Assembly: GCA_018896355.1 (NCBI GenBank)
Contig: JAHIMW010000117.1
Location: 1-6,726, forward strand
Direction: 5' to 3'
DNA: 6,726 bases
From: Pseudomonadota bacterium
GTDB lineage: Bacteria; Desulfobacterota; Syntrophia; Syntrophales; UBA5619
This document shows positions 1 through 5,948 of the stretch, piece after piece. A model generated the notes under the pieces. That model was not told the origin of the DNA, made no database searches, and worked only from the letters and a program-made list of their open reading frames with translations. The position numbers and the translations under genes are program-made. How positions within the stretch are numbered: the stretch's first letter is position 1; every line of letters starts with the position of its first letter.

Positions 1-480
1 ATCGATGTCAGGGGCGCGATCCGGGATGTTCTCGATTCCCTGCGCTGCGTCCCCGACTGGCCTGAACCCCTCCGAATCGACTTGATCATGCCGGAGGATC
101 CTTTGGGGATTCAAGCGAACAAGACCGAAATCCGGCAGGTTTTCTGGAATCTGATCCTCAACGCGGTTCAAGCAATGCCGGATGGGGGCGACCTGACGGT
201 TGAAGCCCGTGCCACCCGGAATGATGGAAGGGCTGGTGTGGAAATCAAGATTAGCGACACGGGATGTGGTATCCGGAAAGAGGATCTTCGAAAGATCTTC
301 GAACCCTTCTATACGACACGGGATGTCGGGACTGGGCTGGGGCTGGCGGTGGTCAGCCGGATACTGGAAGGCTACCGGGGGAGCATCGATATTCAATCTG
401 AAACGGGCAGCGGTACGACCTGCAGGATATGGTTTCCCGCACTGATTATCACCGCGGACGGGAACCGGACCATTTCATGA
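1..480 (+). CDS. Sensor histidine kinase, C-terminal ATPase part (5' end outside window), PilS-like
   Basis: This is the catalytic (HATPase_c) end of a two-component sensor kinase, which binds ATP and phosphorylates a histidine in the missing upstream part of the same protein. The frame is open from base 1 and gives 159 residues before TGA. Visible boxes, numbered from the window edge, are the N box around residues 43-58 (QVFWNLILNAVQAM), the G1 box DTGCGI at 86-91, the F box FEPFYTT at 100-106 and the G2 box GTGLGL at 110-115. All the ATP-site residues expected in these boxes are present, so this end is intact. The response regulator starts 15 bp downstream and is almost certainly the cognate partner. 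The wording of the N box and the partner's type resemble PilS/AtoS-type kinases that pair with NtrC-family regulators. The PilS assignment is inference, because the sensory and dimerisation parts are not seen. Confidence 0.93.
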   Translation: MDVRGAIRDVLDSLRCVPDWPEPLRIDLIMPEDPLGIQANKTEIRQVFWNLILNAVQAMPDGGDLTVEARATRNDGRAGVEIKISDTGCGIRKEDLRKIFEPFYTTRDVGTGLGLAVVSRILEGYRGSIDIQSETGSGTTCRIWFPALIITADGNRTIS

Positions 481-495
481 GACGGGAGGGGAACG

Positions 496-1860
496 ATGGC
501 CAAGATCCTTGTGGTGGACGATGACCAGGGGATGCGGGAATTTTTGGAAATCATGATGGCCCGTGAAGGCTACCAGGTTGTCACGGCCGGCGATGCCGGC
601 AAGGCCCTCGCCCGGTGCCGGAAAGAGACTTTCGATCTGATCATCACGGACCTGAAGATGCCGAAGATGGACGGGCTCGGGTTTCTCAAGGAGGTCAAGC
701 AGCTTTCCCCGGAAACGATGGTCATCCTCATCACGGCCTACGCGTCCGGAGAAACAGCCGTCAACGCGATGAAGGAAGGGGCTTATGATTACATCGAAAA
801 GGATTTTGCGATCGAGGACTTGAAGAGAATCGTTCGAAATGCGCTGGCCGGTAAAGAGGTGAAACGGGACGACGCCCTCTTTCTCAAGGAGGTGGGAGAG
901 GCCGTCGGCTTTGGGAACATGATCGGGAACAGTCGGGAGATGCTCAAGGTCTATGCGACGATCAAGAAGGTCGCGGACACGCCCGCCAACATGCTGATCC
1001 TCGGAGAGAGCGGCACGGGCAAAGAGCTCGTCGCCAGAGCCATTCATGAGAACAGTTCCCGTCGGAAGATGCCTTTCGTCGTCATCAATTGCGGAGGAAT
1101 TCCCGAAAACCTTCTTGAAAGCGAGCTCTTCGGCTACATCAAGGGGGCCTTTACCGGCGCCTATTCGGATAAGGCAGGACTTTTCGAAATTGCCCACGGA
1201 GGGACCATTTTTCTGGATGAGATTGCCGAACTACCTCCGCTGCTACAGGTCAAGCTGCTGCGCGTTGTCCAGGAAAAAACGTTTCGCCGTGTCGGCGGCG
1301 CCGATGACATGCTTGTCGATGTCCGCATCATCTCCGCCACCAATCAGAATCTCGCGGATAACGTGAAAATCGGGACATTCCGGGAAGATCTCTATTACCG
1401 ACTCAACGTCATCCCGCTCCAACTCCCTCCCCTCCGGGACCGAAAGGAGGATATCCCGATTCTTACGAAACATTTTATTGAGAAATATTCGCGTGAATTC
1501 GGAAAGGAAATCATAACGATATCCGCCTATGCGCTGGAGCTGCTGATGCAGTATCCCTTCCCCGGCAACATTCGCGAGTTACAGAACATCATCGAGCGGA
1601 GCGTTGCGTTGGAGACCTCGAATATCATCCTTCCCGAGAATCTCATCCTCTCCAAGGAGATCAGCAAGGAAGAGGAAAAGACGACCCCAGATCTGCCTGA
1701 CGATGGACTCAATCTCAACGATGAACTTGCAAAATTTGAGAAGCGGCTGATCGAACAAGCGCTGGAAAAGGCGGGCGGTTCAAAATCCCGTGCTGCCGAA
1801 CTGCTAAAAATCAGTTACGATTCTCTTTATCACCGCAGGGAGAAACTGGGGATTCATTAA
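496..1860 (+). CDS. Sigma-54-dependent response regulator, NtrC family (PilR-like)
   Basis: This is a cytoplasmic transcription activator that, once phosphorylated, uses ATP hydrolysis to open sigma-54 RNA polymerase promoters. It has 454 residues, the usual length for the family. The receiver domain covers about 1-120, with acidic pocket D8-D10, phosphoacceptor D52, switch T80 and conserved K102. The AAA+ domain covers about 140-370, with Walker A GESGTGKE at 170-177, the sigma-54 contact loop GAFTGA at 217-222, Walker B GGTIFLDE at 235-242 and an arginine-rich sensor region around RLNVIPLQLPPLRDR. A Fis-type helix-turn-helix lies at about 410-454 (GGSKSRAAELLKI). The start is well supported by GGGAGGGG a few bases upstream. 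It probably forms an operon with the kinase ending at 480. One oddity is that K102 is followed by D103 rather than the usual proline. PilR is the closest family I recognise by wording; the regulated genes are not visible here. Confidence 0.96.
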   Translation: MAKILVVDDDQGMREFLEIMMAREGYQVVTAGDAGKALARCRKETFDLIITDLKMPKMDGLGFLKEVKQLSPETMVILITAYASGETAVNAMKEGAYDYIEKDFAIEDLKRIVRNALAGKEVKRDDALFLKEVGEAVGFGNMIGNSREMLKVYATIKKVADTPANMLILGESGTGKELVARAIHENSSRRKMPFVVINCGGIPENLLESELFGYIKGAFTGAYSDKAGLFEIAHGGTIFLDEIAELPPLLQVKLLRVVQEKTFRRVGGADDMLVDVRIISATNQNLADNVKIGTFREDLYYRLNVIPLQLPPLRDRKEDIPILTKHFIEKYSREFGKEIITISAYALELLMQYPFPGNIRELQNIIERSVALETSNIILPENLILSKEISKEEEKTTPDLPDDGLNLNDELAKFEKRLIEQALEKAGGSKSRAAELLKISYDSLYHRREKLGIH

Positions 1861-1882
1861 ACATGGCTGTTCCCCTGTTTTT
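1860..1882 (+). terminator. Weak possible terminator after the response regulator
   Basis: AACATGG (starting in the stop codon) can pair with CCCTGTT across a small loop, with one internal mismatch, and is followed by a run of T's at 1878-1882. The stem is short and imperfect, so this is only a candidate. It fits the position: the kinase/regulator unit ends here and a separate promoter follows at 1935. Confidence 0.3.
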
Positions 1883-1934
1883 GAGAAATTGATTCCAGAA
1901 CCGACCTATTTGCTTGCCGTTGGCCAGGTCTGAC

Positions 1935-1963
1935 TTGACACAGCACGATTCAAACCGTATAGT
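1935..1963 (+). promoter_or_regulatory. Sigma-70 promoter for the GNAT-DUF2156 unit
   Basis: The -35 box is TTGACA (1935-1940, perfect consensus) and the -10 box is TATAGT (1958-1963, five of six), with the optimal 17-bp spacer. Transcription would start near 1970, about 30 bases before the first possible ATG of the acetyltransferase gene. This is the best promoter match in the window on the plus strand and separates the two-gene unit from the regulator operon upstream. Confidence 0.75.
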
Positions 1964-1999
1964 AGCCACCGTTGTTCGAATCGCTGACCGGGAGAATCT

Positions 2000-2482
2000 A
2001 TGCCGGTGAAGAAAATCCCGCATTCCGGACGAGAACAGGGGAGGGCTGGAGATAGCCCGATGGTCAACTGTATGGTAATCGACACGCCCACCGCGGAACA
2101 GAGCCGGATGATCGCGGGGCTTTACCGCGCACAGGGATGGCGACAGGCGTGCGATGAAGATAGTCCGCAATTGATTCGGAAGCTGGTCGCGGGAAGCCAC
2201 TGTTTCGTCGTCGCCGTTGAGGGAGAGGAGATCGTGGGAATGGGAAGGGCGATCAGCGACGGCATCAGCGACGCCTACATACAGGATCTGACCGTCTGCA
2301 GCAACCGACGGCATCAGGGCATCGGCAGCGGAATCCTCCGGACCATCCTGGAGCGTCTCCATGCCGACGGCCTGCGCTGGATCGGGCTCATTGCGGAGCC
2401 CGGTTCATCAAACCTTTATCGCCACGCCGGTTTCAGCGAGATGCCCGCTGCCGTTCCGATGTTGATGATCCGTAAATCATGA
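2000..2482 (+). CDS. GNAT-family N-acetyltransferase
   Basis: This is a cytoplasmic enzyme expected to move an acetyl group from acetyl-CoA to an amine; the substrate is unknown. It has 160 residues from the first ATG. The acetyl-CoA binding motif A is clear: a beta strand AYIQDLTV (92-99) is followed by RRHQGIGSG (103-111), which fits R-x-x-G-x-G, and then a helix. A typical late GNAT segment, NLYRHAGF, lies near 132-139. Two starts are possible. ATG 2000 has GGAG five bases upstream. ATG 2060 has GGAG eight bases upstream and would remove 20 residues that do not look like part of the fold. The GNAT domain begins at about residue 25, so 2060 is a serious alternative. The stop overlaps the next gene's ATG (ATGA at 2479-2482), indicating translational coupling with the DUF2156 gene, and both are served by the promoter at 1935-1963. 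Confidence 0.9.
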   Translation: MPVKKIPHSGREQGRAGDSPMVNCMVIDTPTAEQSRMIAGLYRAQGWRQACDEDSPQLIRKLVAGSHCFVVAVEGEEIVGMGRAISDGISDAYIQDLTVCSNRRHQGIGSGILRTILERLHADGLRWIGLIAEPGSSNLYRHAGFSEMPAAVPMLMIRKS

Positions 2483-3468
2483 ACTTTAAGCCGATTGCCA
2501 TCGACGATTATCGGATCCTGAAGCCGTTCTTTGCCGGACATCATTACAGTCTCTGTGTCTATTCTCCAGCCTCCCTCATCGCCTGGAGCTTTCGCTCGTT
2601 CAAGGCCTATTACCGCATTGAAGAGGGAAAACTCTTCATCGCCGGTGAAATGGAAGAAGGGGACATCTTGCTGCAAGGTGTCCCCCCTAACAGCACGAAT
2701 CCGCATCGTGGTGTTGACGGGGACACGATGCGGCATCATGTCCCCATTCGCCACCTCATCCTTCCCCTTGCGCAAGAACGGCTCCCGTCACCCGCTGAGC
2801 TGCACAGGTATGCCGAAAAAATGGGTTTCGAGCGGTACTGGCGCGTCCCCGCGGATTACATGGAGAGGCTGGATCGTTCGGAACTGGAGGCCCTCTTTGA
2901 CCTGGAAGAGCAGATTGGATACGAGGACTACATCTATCTGACGGAGGATCTGATTCATCTCAAAGGAAACAAGTATTCAAAAAAACGCAACCTTATCAGT
3001 CAGTTTACAAGGGAATATCTGAGAAGGGGCCGCGTGGAGGTGGAAGAGATCCACGCAAAGGATGTAGCGGAATGTCTCAAGTTTCTCGACATCTGGTGCG
3101 AACAGCATGACTGTGACGCCGATCCGGAAAGCGATTTGGCTTGCGAAAAGAATGCGGTGATCACAGCGCTCGAGAACATGGAGGGACTTGAATGGAAGGG
3201 CCTCCTGATCCGTGTGGACGGCCGGGTGTCTGCTTTTGGAATCGGGGCGCGATTGAACGAGACGACCGCCACACTCAATTTCGAAAAGGCCGATTCCGGA
3301 ATCAAGGGCCTGTATCAGTTTCTCGACAATGAATGCGCCAAAAGGCTCTTCCGTCCGTTTCGCTATATCAACAAGGAGAGCGACATGAACCTGCCCAATC
3401 TGGCTGAATCCAAACAGTCCTACAACCCTGTCCTCCGCATCAAGTCCTACGCGCTGACCCTCCGCTGA
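2479..3468 (+). CDS. DUF2156 protein (phosphatidylglycerol lysyltransferase C-terminal-like), with inserted palindrome array
   Basis: This is a 329-residue protein of the DUF2156 family, related to the soluble C-terminal domain of lysyl-phosphatidylglycerol synthase (MprF). The family has a double GNAT-like fold, and the substrate of stand-alone members is not established. The family signature is the segment around 151-176 (YIYLTEDLIHLKGNKYSKKR), and a second conserved block lies near 250-310 (AFGIGARL, NFEKADSGIKGLYQF, YINKESDMNLP). No membrane segments are seen, so it is likely cytoplasmic. It starts inside the stop codon of the acetyltransferase gene. Residues 61-89 are encoded by an array of 27-nt palindromes (2659-2745) and appear as ten-residue blocks, GDILLQGVPP, NSTNPHRGVD and GDTMRHHVPI. 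I expect most relatives to lack this stretch, but the frame stays open, so the gene may still work. Its 3' end overlaps convergent recJ by 22 bp. Confidence 0.9.
   Translation: MNFKPIAIDDYRILKPFFAGHHYSLCVYSPASLIAWSFRSFKAYYRIEEGKLFIAGEMEEGDILLQGVPPNSTNPHRGVDGDTMRHHVPIRHLILPLAQERLPSPAELHRYAEKMGFERYWRVPADYMERLDRSELEALFDLEEQIGYEDYIYLTEDLIHLKGNKYSKKRNLISQFTREYLRRGRVEVEEIHAKDVAECLKFLDIWCEQHDCDADPESDLACEKNAVITALENMEGLEWKGLLIRVDGRVSAFGIGARLNETTATLNFEKADSGIKGLYQFLDNECAKRLFRPFRYINKESDMNLPNLAESKQSYNPVLRIKSYALTLR
2659..2685. repeat. GGGGACA palindrome, copy A (inside DUF2156 gene)
   Basis: This is a 27-nt inverted repeat with arms GGGGACATCTTG and CAAGGTGTCCCC around the loop CTG. The stem is 12 bp with a single T/G mismatch. 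It matches copy C (5912-5938) at 25 of 27 positions, which defines a CTTG/CAAG subtype. It encodes residues G61-P69 of the DUF2156 protein. Confidence 0.85.
2689..2715. repeat. Middle 27-nt inverted repeat of the array
   Basis: This is an imperfect inverted repeat. AACA pairs with TGTT, then comes a G/G mismatch, then CACGA pairs with TCGTG around a seven-base loop. It is exactly 27 nt long and separated by 3 nt from copies A and B. It lacks the GGGGACA ends, but its CCGCATCGTG (2701-2710) is the exact reverse complement of CACGATGCGG in copy B (2724-2733). It may be a decayed copy or a designed spacer between the two outer hairpins. Confidence 0.6.
2719..2745. repeat. GGGGACA palindrome, copy B (inside DUF2156 gene)
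   Basis: This is a 27-nt inverted repeat with arms GGGGACACGATG and CATCATGTCCCC around the loop CGG, with one mismatch in a 12-bp stem. It shares its left arm GGGGACACGAT and the right flank TGTCCCCATTCG with copy D (3475-3500), defining a CGAT subtype. It encodes residues G81-P89 of the DUF2156 protein. Confidence 0.85.
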
Positions 3469-5237
3469 GACGTTGGGGACACGATTTCGATCGTGTCCCC
3501 ATTCGGCTGAACGGCCATGTCCCTCATCTTGAGCTGGATATCCGCGTTGCCGTTCCAGGTATTGATTTGCGGAGTGAATACGATATCCAGGACCGCCGCG
3601 GAGAGTTCCGGAAGGTACTGTCCGCTGCTGAACCAGATGGAGTTACGGGATACGCCGTCATGGCTGACGCGCATCTTCAGATGATTGTTCCCGACAATCG
3701 AGGGAGAGGCCACACTGACATTCCGGACGCAGAAGACCGGCTCCGGGTTCCGGCTTCCGAATGGGGCCAGTTGCTCGATCTGGGAGAGAAGCTCATGCGT
3801 GATGTCCATCAGACCGCATTGGACATCAATGGTTGTGCAAACCCCAAAATCAGGGTCCGGGCCATTTTCACGGACGATCTCGCGGAGCAGTTTTGAAAAA
3901 GGATCGATATCCTCTTCCCTGATCGAAATGCCAGCGGCGTAGTGGTGGCCGCCGTAGGAAAGAAGATGCGCTTGACAGCGTTTCAGCCCCTCGAAAATAT
4001 TGAAATCGGAGACGCTGCGTCCCGATCCCTTTCCGACCCCGTCCTTCAGACTGATAAGAATGGCCGGCCTGCCGAAGCGATCGACGAGCTTAGAGGCGAC
4101 GATGCCGAGGATACCCGGGTGCCACTTTGGTGAAGCGAAGACGAGCGGCCCGCTCTCCCCGACCGCGATCCCTTTTTCGACTTTTTCCAGAATCTCATTT
4201 AAGATCACCTTCTCCATCGCCTGGCGTTTCCGGTTGAAACCGTCCAGTTTCCGGGCAAGCTCTTCGGCCTGATCCGGATTATCGGAGAGCAGGAGCTCTG
4301 CGGCCTCGCCGGCCGAAGCGATCCGTCCCGCCGCATTGATTCGGGGAATCAGCGTGAAGGAGGCCTTGCTCGAATCGATCACCTGATGCTCAATCCCGGA
4401 AACCTGTTTCAACGCGCGCAAACCGATTCTTCTCTCCTCCGATATCAGATCGAGGCCGATTTTGACGAATATCCGGTTTTCGTCAACCAGCGGCACGATG
4501 TCGCCGATCGTTCCGAGAGCCACAAGATCGAGATATTCCCGCAGGTTGGGATAGGCATCATTCCGCCAGAACCCTTCCCGGCGGAGGGCGCCGCGCATCG
4601 CAATCAGAAAGTTGAAGACGATGCCGACGGCGGCCAGATGCTTGAACGGGAAACGGCAATCCGCCCGTTTTGGATTGACTGCCGCCGCCGCAGCGGGAAG
4701 GGTGTCGGAAAGTTCATGATGATCCAGGATAATCGTATCCATCCCAAGTTGCCGTGCATACGCGACGACGTCATGATCCGATATGCCGCAATCGACGGTG
4801 ACGATCAGGCCGACCCCCTGGGATCGGAACCGTTCGACCGCGCCCCGGTTCAGGCCATAGCCCTCCGTTATCCGGTCGGGGATGTGGTAGGTCGCTCCCG
4901 GATAAATCTCTCTGAGAAAATGGATAAGAACGACAACGGAGGTAATCCCGTCGGCATCGTAATCCCCATAGACGACCACTTTTTCGTTCCGGTAAACGGC
5001 GAGGATGAGGCGGTCAACCGCCTTTTTCATGTCCTGCATCAGAAAGGGATTGTGCAGGTCATGCAGGGAAGGGGAGAGGTAGCGGCGAACAACATCCGGA
5101 TCGCAGATATCACGGCTCATAATGATCCGGGAGATGATCGGGCTGATCCCCAGCTCCCGGACCAGCAGATCCTCGATATCCTGATTTCCCTCCCGCAAGC
5201 GCCAGAGGGTCGTGGGGAGTCTTCCTGCGGAGATCAT
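3447..5237 (-). CDS. recJ: Single-stranded-DNA-specific exonuclease RecJ
   Basis: RecJ degrades single-stranded DNA 5' to 3' in recombinational repair, mismatch repair and base-excision repair, using Mn/Mg ions in the cytoplasm. It has 596 residues, normal for the family. DHH-domain motifs are all present: DYDADG at 92-97, VDCGIS at 148-153, the signature DHH at 172-174 and GTIGDIVPL at 242-250. RINAAGR lies at 299-305. The DHHA1 part has WHPGI at 372-376 and GGHHYAAG at 429-436, and an OB-like nucleic-acid-binding C-terminal domain follows. The ATG at 5237 fits the family N-terminus; the Shine-Dalgarno is GAGAGG about 11 bases upstream. A strong promoter lies at 5301-5328. The last 17 residues (from G580) are encoded by palindrome copy D and by the antisense of the DUF2156 gene's 3' end. 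The natural stop was probably displaced when the palindrome arrived. Confidence 0.97.
   Translation of the reverse strand: MISAGRLPTTLWRLREGNQDIEDLLVRELGISPIISRIIMSRDICDPDVVRRYLSPSLHDLHNPFLMQDMKKAVDRLILAVYRNEKVVVYGDYDADGITSVVVLIHFLREIYPGATYHIPDRITEGYGLNRGAVERFRSQGVGLIVTVDCGISDHDVVAYARQLGMDTIILDHHELSDTLPAAAAAVNPKRADCRFPFKHLAAVGIVFNFLIAMRGALRREGFWRNDAYPNLREYLDLVALGTIGDIVPLVDENRIFVKIGLDLISEERRIGLRALKQVSGIEHQVIDSSKASFTLIPRINAAGRIASAGEAAELLLSDNPDQAEELARKLDGFNRKRQAMEKVILNEILEKVEKGIAVGESGPLVFASPKWHPGILGIVASKLVDRFGRPAILISLKDGVGKGSGRSVSDFNIFEGLKRCQAHLLSYGGHHYAAGISIREEDIDPFSKLLREIVRENGPDPDFGVCTTIDVQCGLMDITHELLSQIEQLAPFGSRNPEPVFCVRNVSVASPSIVGNNHLKMRVSHDGVSRNSIWFSSGQYLPELSAAVLDIVFTPQINTWNGNADIQLKMRDMAVQPNGDTIEIVSPTSQRRVSA
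3475..3500. repeat. GGGGACA palindrome, copy D (inside 3' end of recJ)
   Basis: This is a perfect 26-nt inverted repeat with arms GGGGACACGAT and ATCGTGTCCCC closing on a TTCG tetraloop. It lies 6 bp after the DUF2156 stop codon and inside the last codons of recJ, where it encodes G580-P588 of RecJ on the minus strand. As an RNA hairpin it is very stable and could protect or end the DUF2156 transcript, although no T-run follows it. Confidence 0.9.
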
Positions 5238-5300
5238 GCTTCCAATCGCCTCTCATGTTTGCTCGCTGCCCGGTCTTTTCATGCCTTCCAACGCAAAATG

Positions 5301-5328
5301 ATCATATCAAGGCGATACCTCTTGTCAA
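5301..5328 (-). promoter_or_regulatory. Sigma-70 promoter for recJ
   Basis: Read on the minus strand, the -35 box TTGACA (5328-5323, perfect) and the -10 box TATGAT (5306-5301, five of six) are 16 bp apart. Transcription would begin near 5294, giving a leader of roughly 57 nt before the recJ ATG at 5237. It faces away from the plus-strand promoter at 5352-5380. Confidence 0.7.
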
Positions 5329-5351
5329 GGAGAGAATTCCCTTCTTTTATC

Positions 5352-5380
5352 TTGAAATTGATGCACTGAATTGCTATCAT
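5352..5380 (+). promoter_or_regulatory. Sigma-70 promoter for the exported-protein gene
   Basis: TTGAAA (5352-5357) and TATCAT (5375-5380) each match consensus at five of six positions with a 17-bp spacer. The predicted start of transcription is near 5387, which leaves a leader of about 50 nt before the ATG at 5440. A weaker overlapping candidate, TTGTCA (5322-5327) with TTTTAT (5345-5350) and 17 bp between, overlaps the -35 box of the divergent recJ promoter. Confidence 0.65.
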
Positions 5381-5430
5381 CAAGCCGTTCATTCGGGGTG
5401 AGACGGGAAAAGAATTTGTATTTTTTAATC

Positions 5431-5435
5431 GGAGG
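5431..5435 (+). promoter_or_regulatory. Ribosome binding site that fixes the start at 5440
   Basis: GGAGG lies four bases before the ATG at 5440. It selects this ATG over the in-frame TTG at 5371, which falls within the promoter and would place a charged stretch ahead of the signal peptide. Confidence 0.75.
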
Positions 5436-5439
5436 CGTC

Positions 5440-5865
5440 ATGAAAAGAGGAACAGGCTGTTTTTTTCTGCTGCTGGCGATTCCTGCACTGCTGGGGATGG
5501 GCTCGCTTCAAGGGCCGGCAACCCCGGAGAAGATCCCCATACCGGTCAAGAAATATTTTGCCGTTTATGTGGACCAGACGGATGTCATCACCGAATGCAG
5601 TGAAGCCAGCATCGATGGGGCAACCTTTCTGGAAGGGAAAAGGGGAGAAGGCACATACACCATCTCCTTCGATAACATCGACCAGGTATCTTTCCGCGTG
5701 AATGCGGAGCAATTGATCGGTCTTGTGAAGCTGCGCGACGGAGGAACGTCCGAACTCAACTTGAACAAAACCCAGAAAGCCTATGGCCGGACGAAGTATG
5801 GTACCTACCAGATCAAGATGGCGGATCTGAAGAAGCTGGAGATCCGGAACGCCGCCCAGAAATAA
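5440..5865 (+). CDS. Small exported protein of unknown function with an internal duplication
   Basis: I do not recognise a named family. The protein has 141 residues from the ATG at 5440. It starts with a typical signal peptide: positive MKRG, then a hydrophobic stretch CFFLLLAIPALLGMG at 7-21, so it is probably periplasmic. Cys7 lies too early and in the wrong context for a lipoprotein signal. The mature part contains two related segments exactly 50 residues apart: GTYTISFDNIDQVSFR (71-86) and GTYQIKMADLKKLEIR (121-136). They share G-T-Y-x-I and the terminal R, with hydrophobic residues at matching positions and a GK/GRTK-like stretch before each. This suggests two copies of a small beta-strand module. 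It has its own promoter and is divergent from recJ. Nothing in the neighbourhood fixes its role. Convergent rpmB lies 83 bp away. Confidence 0.82.
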   Translation: MKRGTGCFFLLLAIPALLGMGSLQGPATPEKIPIPVKKYFAVYVDQTDVITECSEASIDGATFLEGKRGEGTYTISFDNIDQVSFRVNAEQLIGLVKLRDGGTSELNLNKTQKAYGRTKYGTYQIKMADLKKLEIRNAAQK

Positions 5866-5880
5866 GATCAAATCACAAAG

Positions 5881-5903
5881 GCCGGAGCAGCCGCCGCTCC
5901 GGC
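5881..5903. terminator. GC-rich hairpin in the convergent intergenic region
   Basis: GCCGGAGC (5881-5888) pairs perfectly with GCTCCGGC (5896-5903) around a seven-base loop. On the plus strand no T-run follows. On the minus strand the stem is followed by CTTTGTGATTTG, a loosely T-rich stretch, so it serves better as a terminator for rpmB than for the exported-protein gene. It could be bidirectional and work together with the adjacent palindrome. Confidence 0.55.
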
Positions 5904-5911
5904 CCGACTGG

Positions 5912-5938
5912 GGGGACACCTTGCGGCAAGGTGTCCCC
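5912..5938. repeat. GGGGACA palindrome, copy C (intergenic, possible terminator)
   Basis: This is a perfect 12-bp stem with arms GGGGACACCTTG and CAAGGTGTCCCC around the loop CGG, 27 nt in total. It matches copy A at 25 of 27 positions. On the plus strand it is followed directly by TTTT (5939-5942), so it has the shape of an intrinsic terminator for the exported-protein gene. It lies 10 bp past the rpmB stop on the opposite strand. Confidence 0.88.
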
Positions 5939-5948
5939 TTTTCCGACT

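Noticed and set aside
586..600. GCCGGC-GAT-GCCGGC inverted repeat
   Set aside because: It is a short stem inside the receiver-domain codons and is explained by ordinary Ala-Gly codons.
475..1197. 240-codon open frame on the minus strand opposite the response regulator
   Set aside because: It lies wholly antisense to a clear NtrC-family gene and shows no domain; it is a shadow of codon bias.
1883..1999. Sigma-54 promoter that the upstream regulator might control
   Set aside because: No GG-N10-GC element of the sigma-54 type was found; the sigma-70 boxes at 1935-1963 explain the region.
2659..2745. CRISPR-like array
   Set aside because: The 30-bp period comes from palindromes with 3-nt spacers inside a coding frame; there are no unique spacers of 30 bp or more and no cas genes.
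4386..5369. Long open frame (327 codons) on the plus strand opposite recJ
   Set aside because: It is antisense to a complete, motif-rich recJ, has no recognisable domain or ribosome site, and its composition is what a GC-rich coding strand produces in reverse.
5371..5439. TTG start at 5371 for the exported protein
   Set aside because: It overlaps the likely -10 box, would place charged residues before the signal peptide, and ATG 5440 has a GGAGG site.
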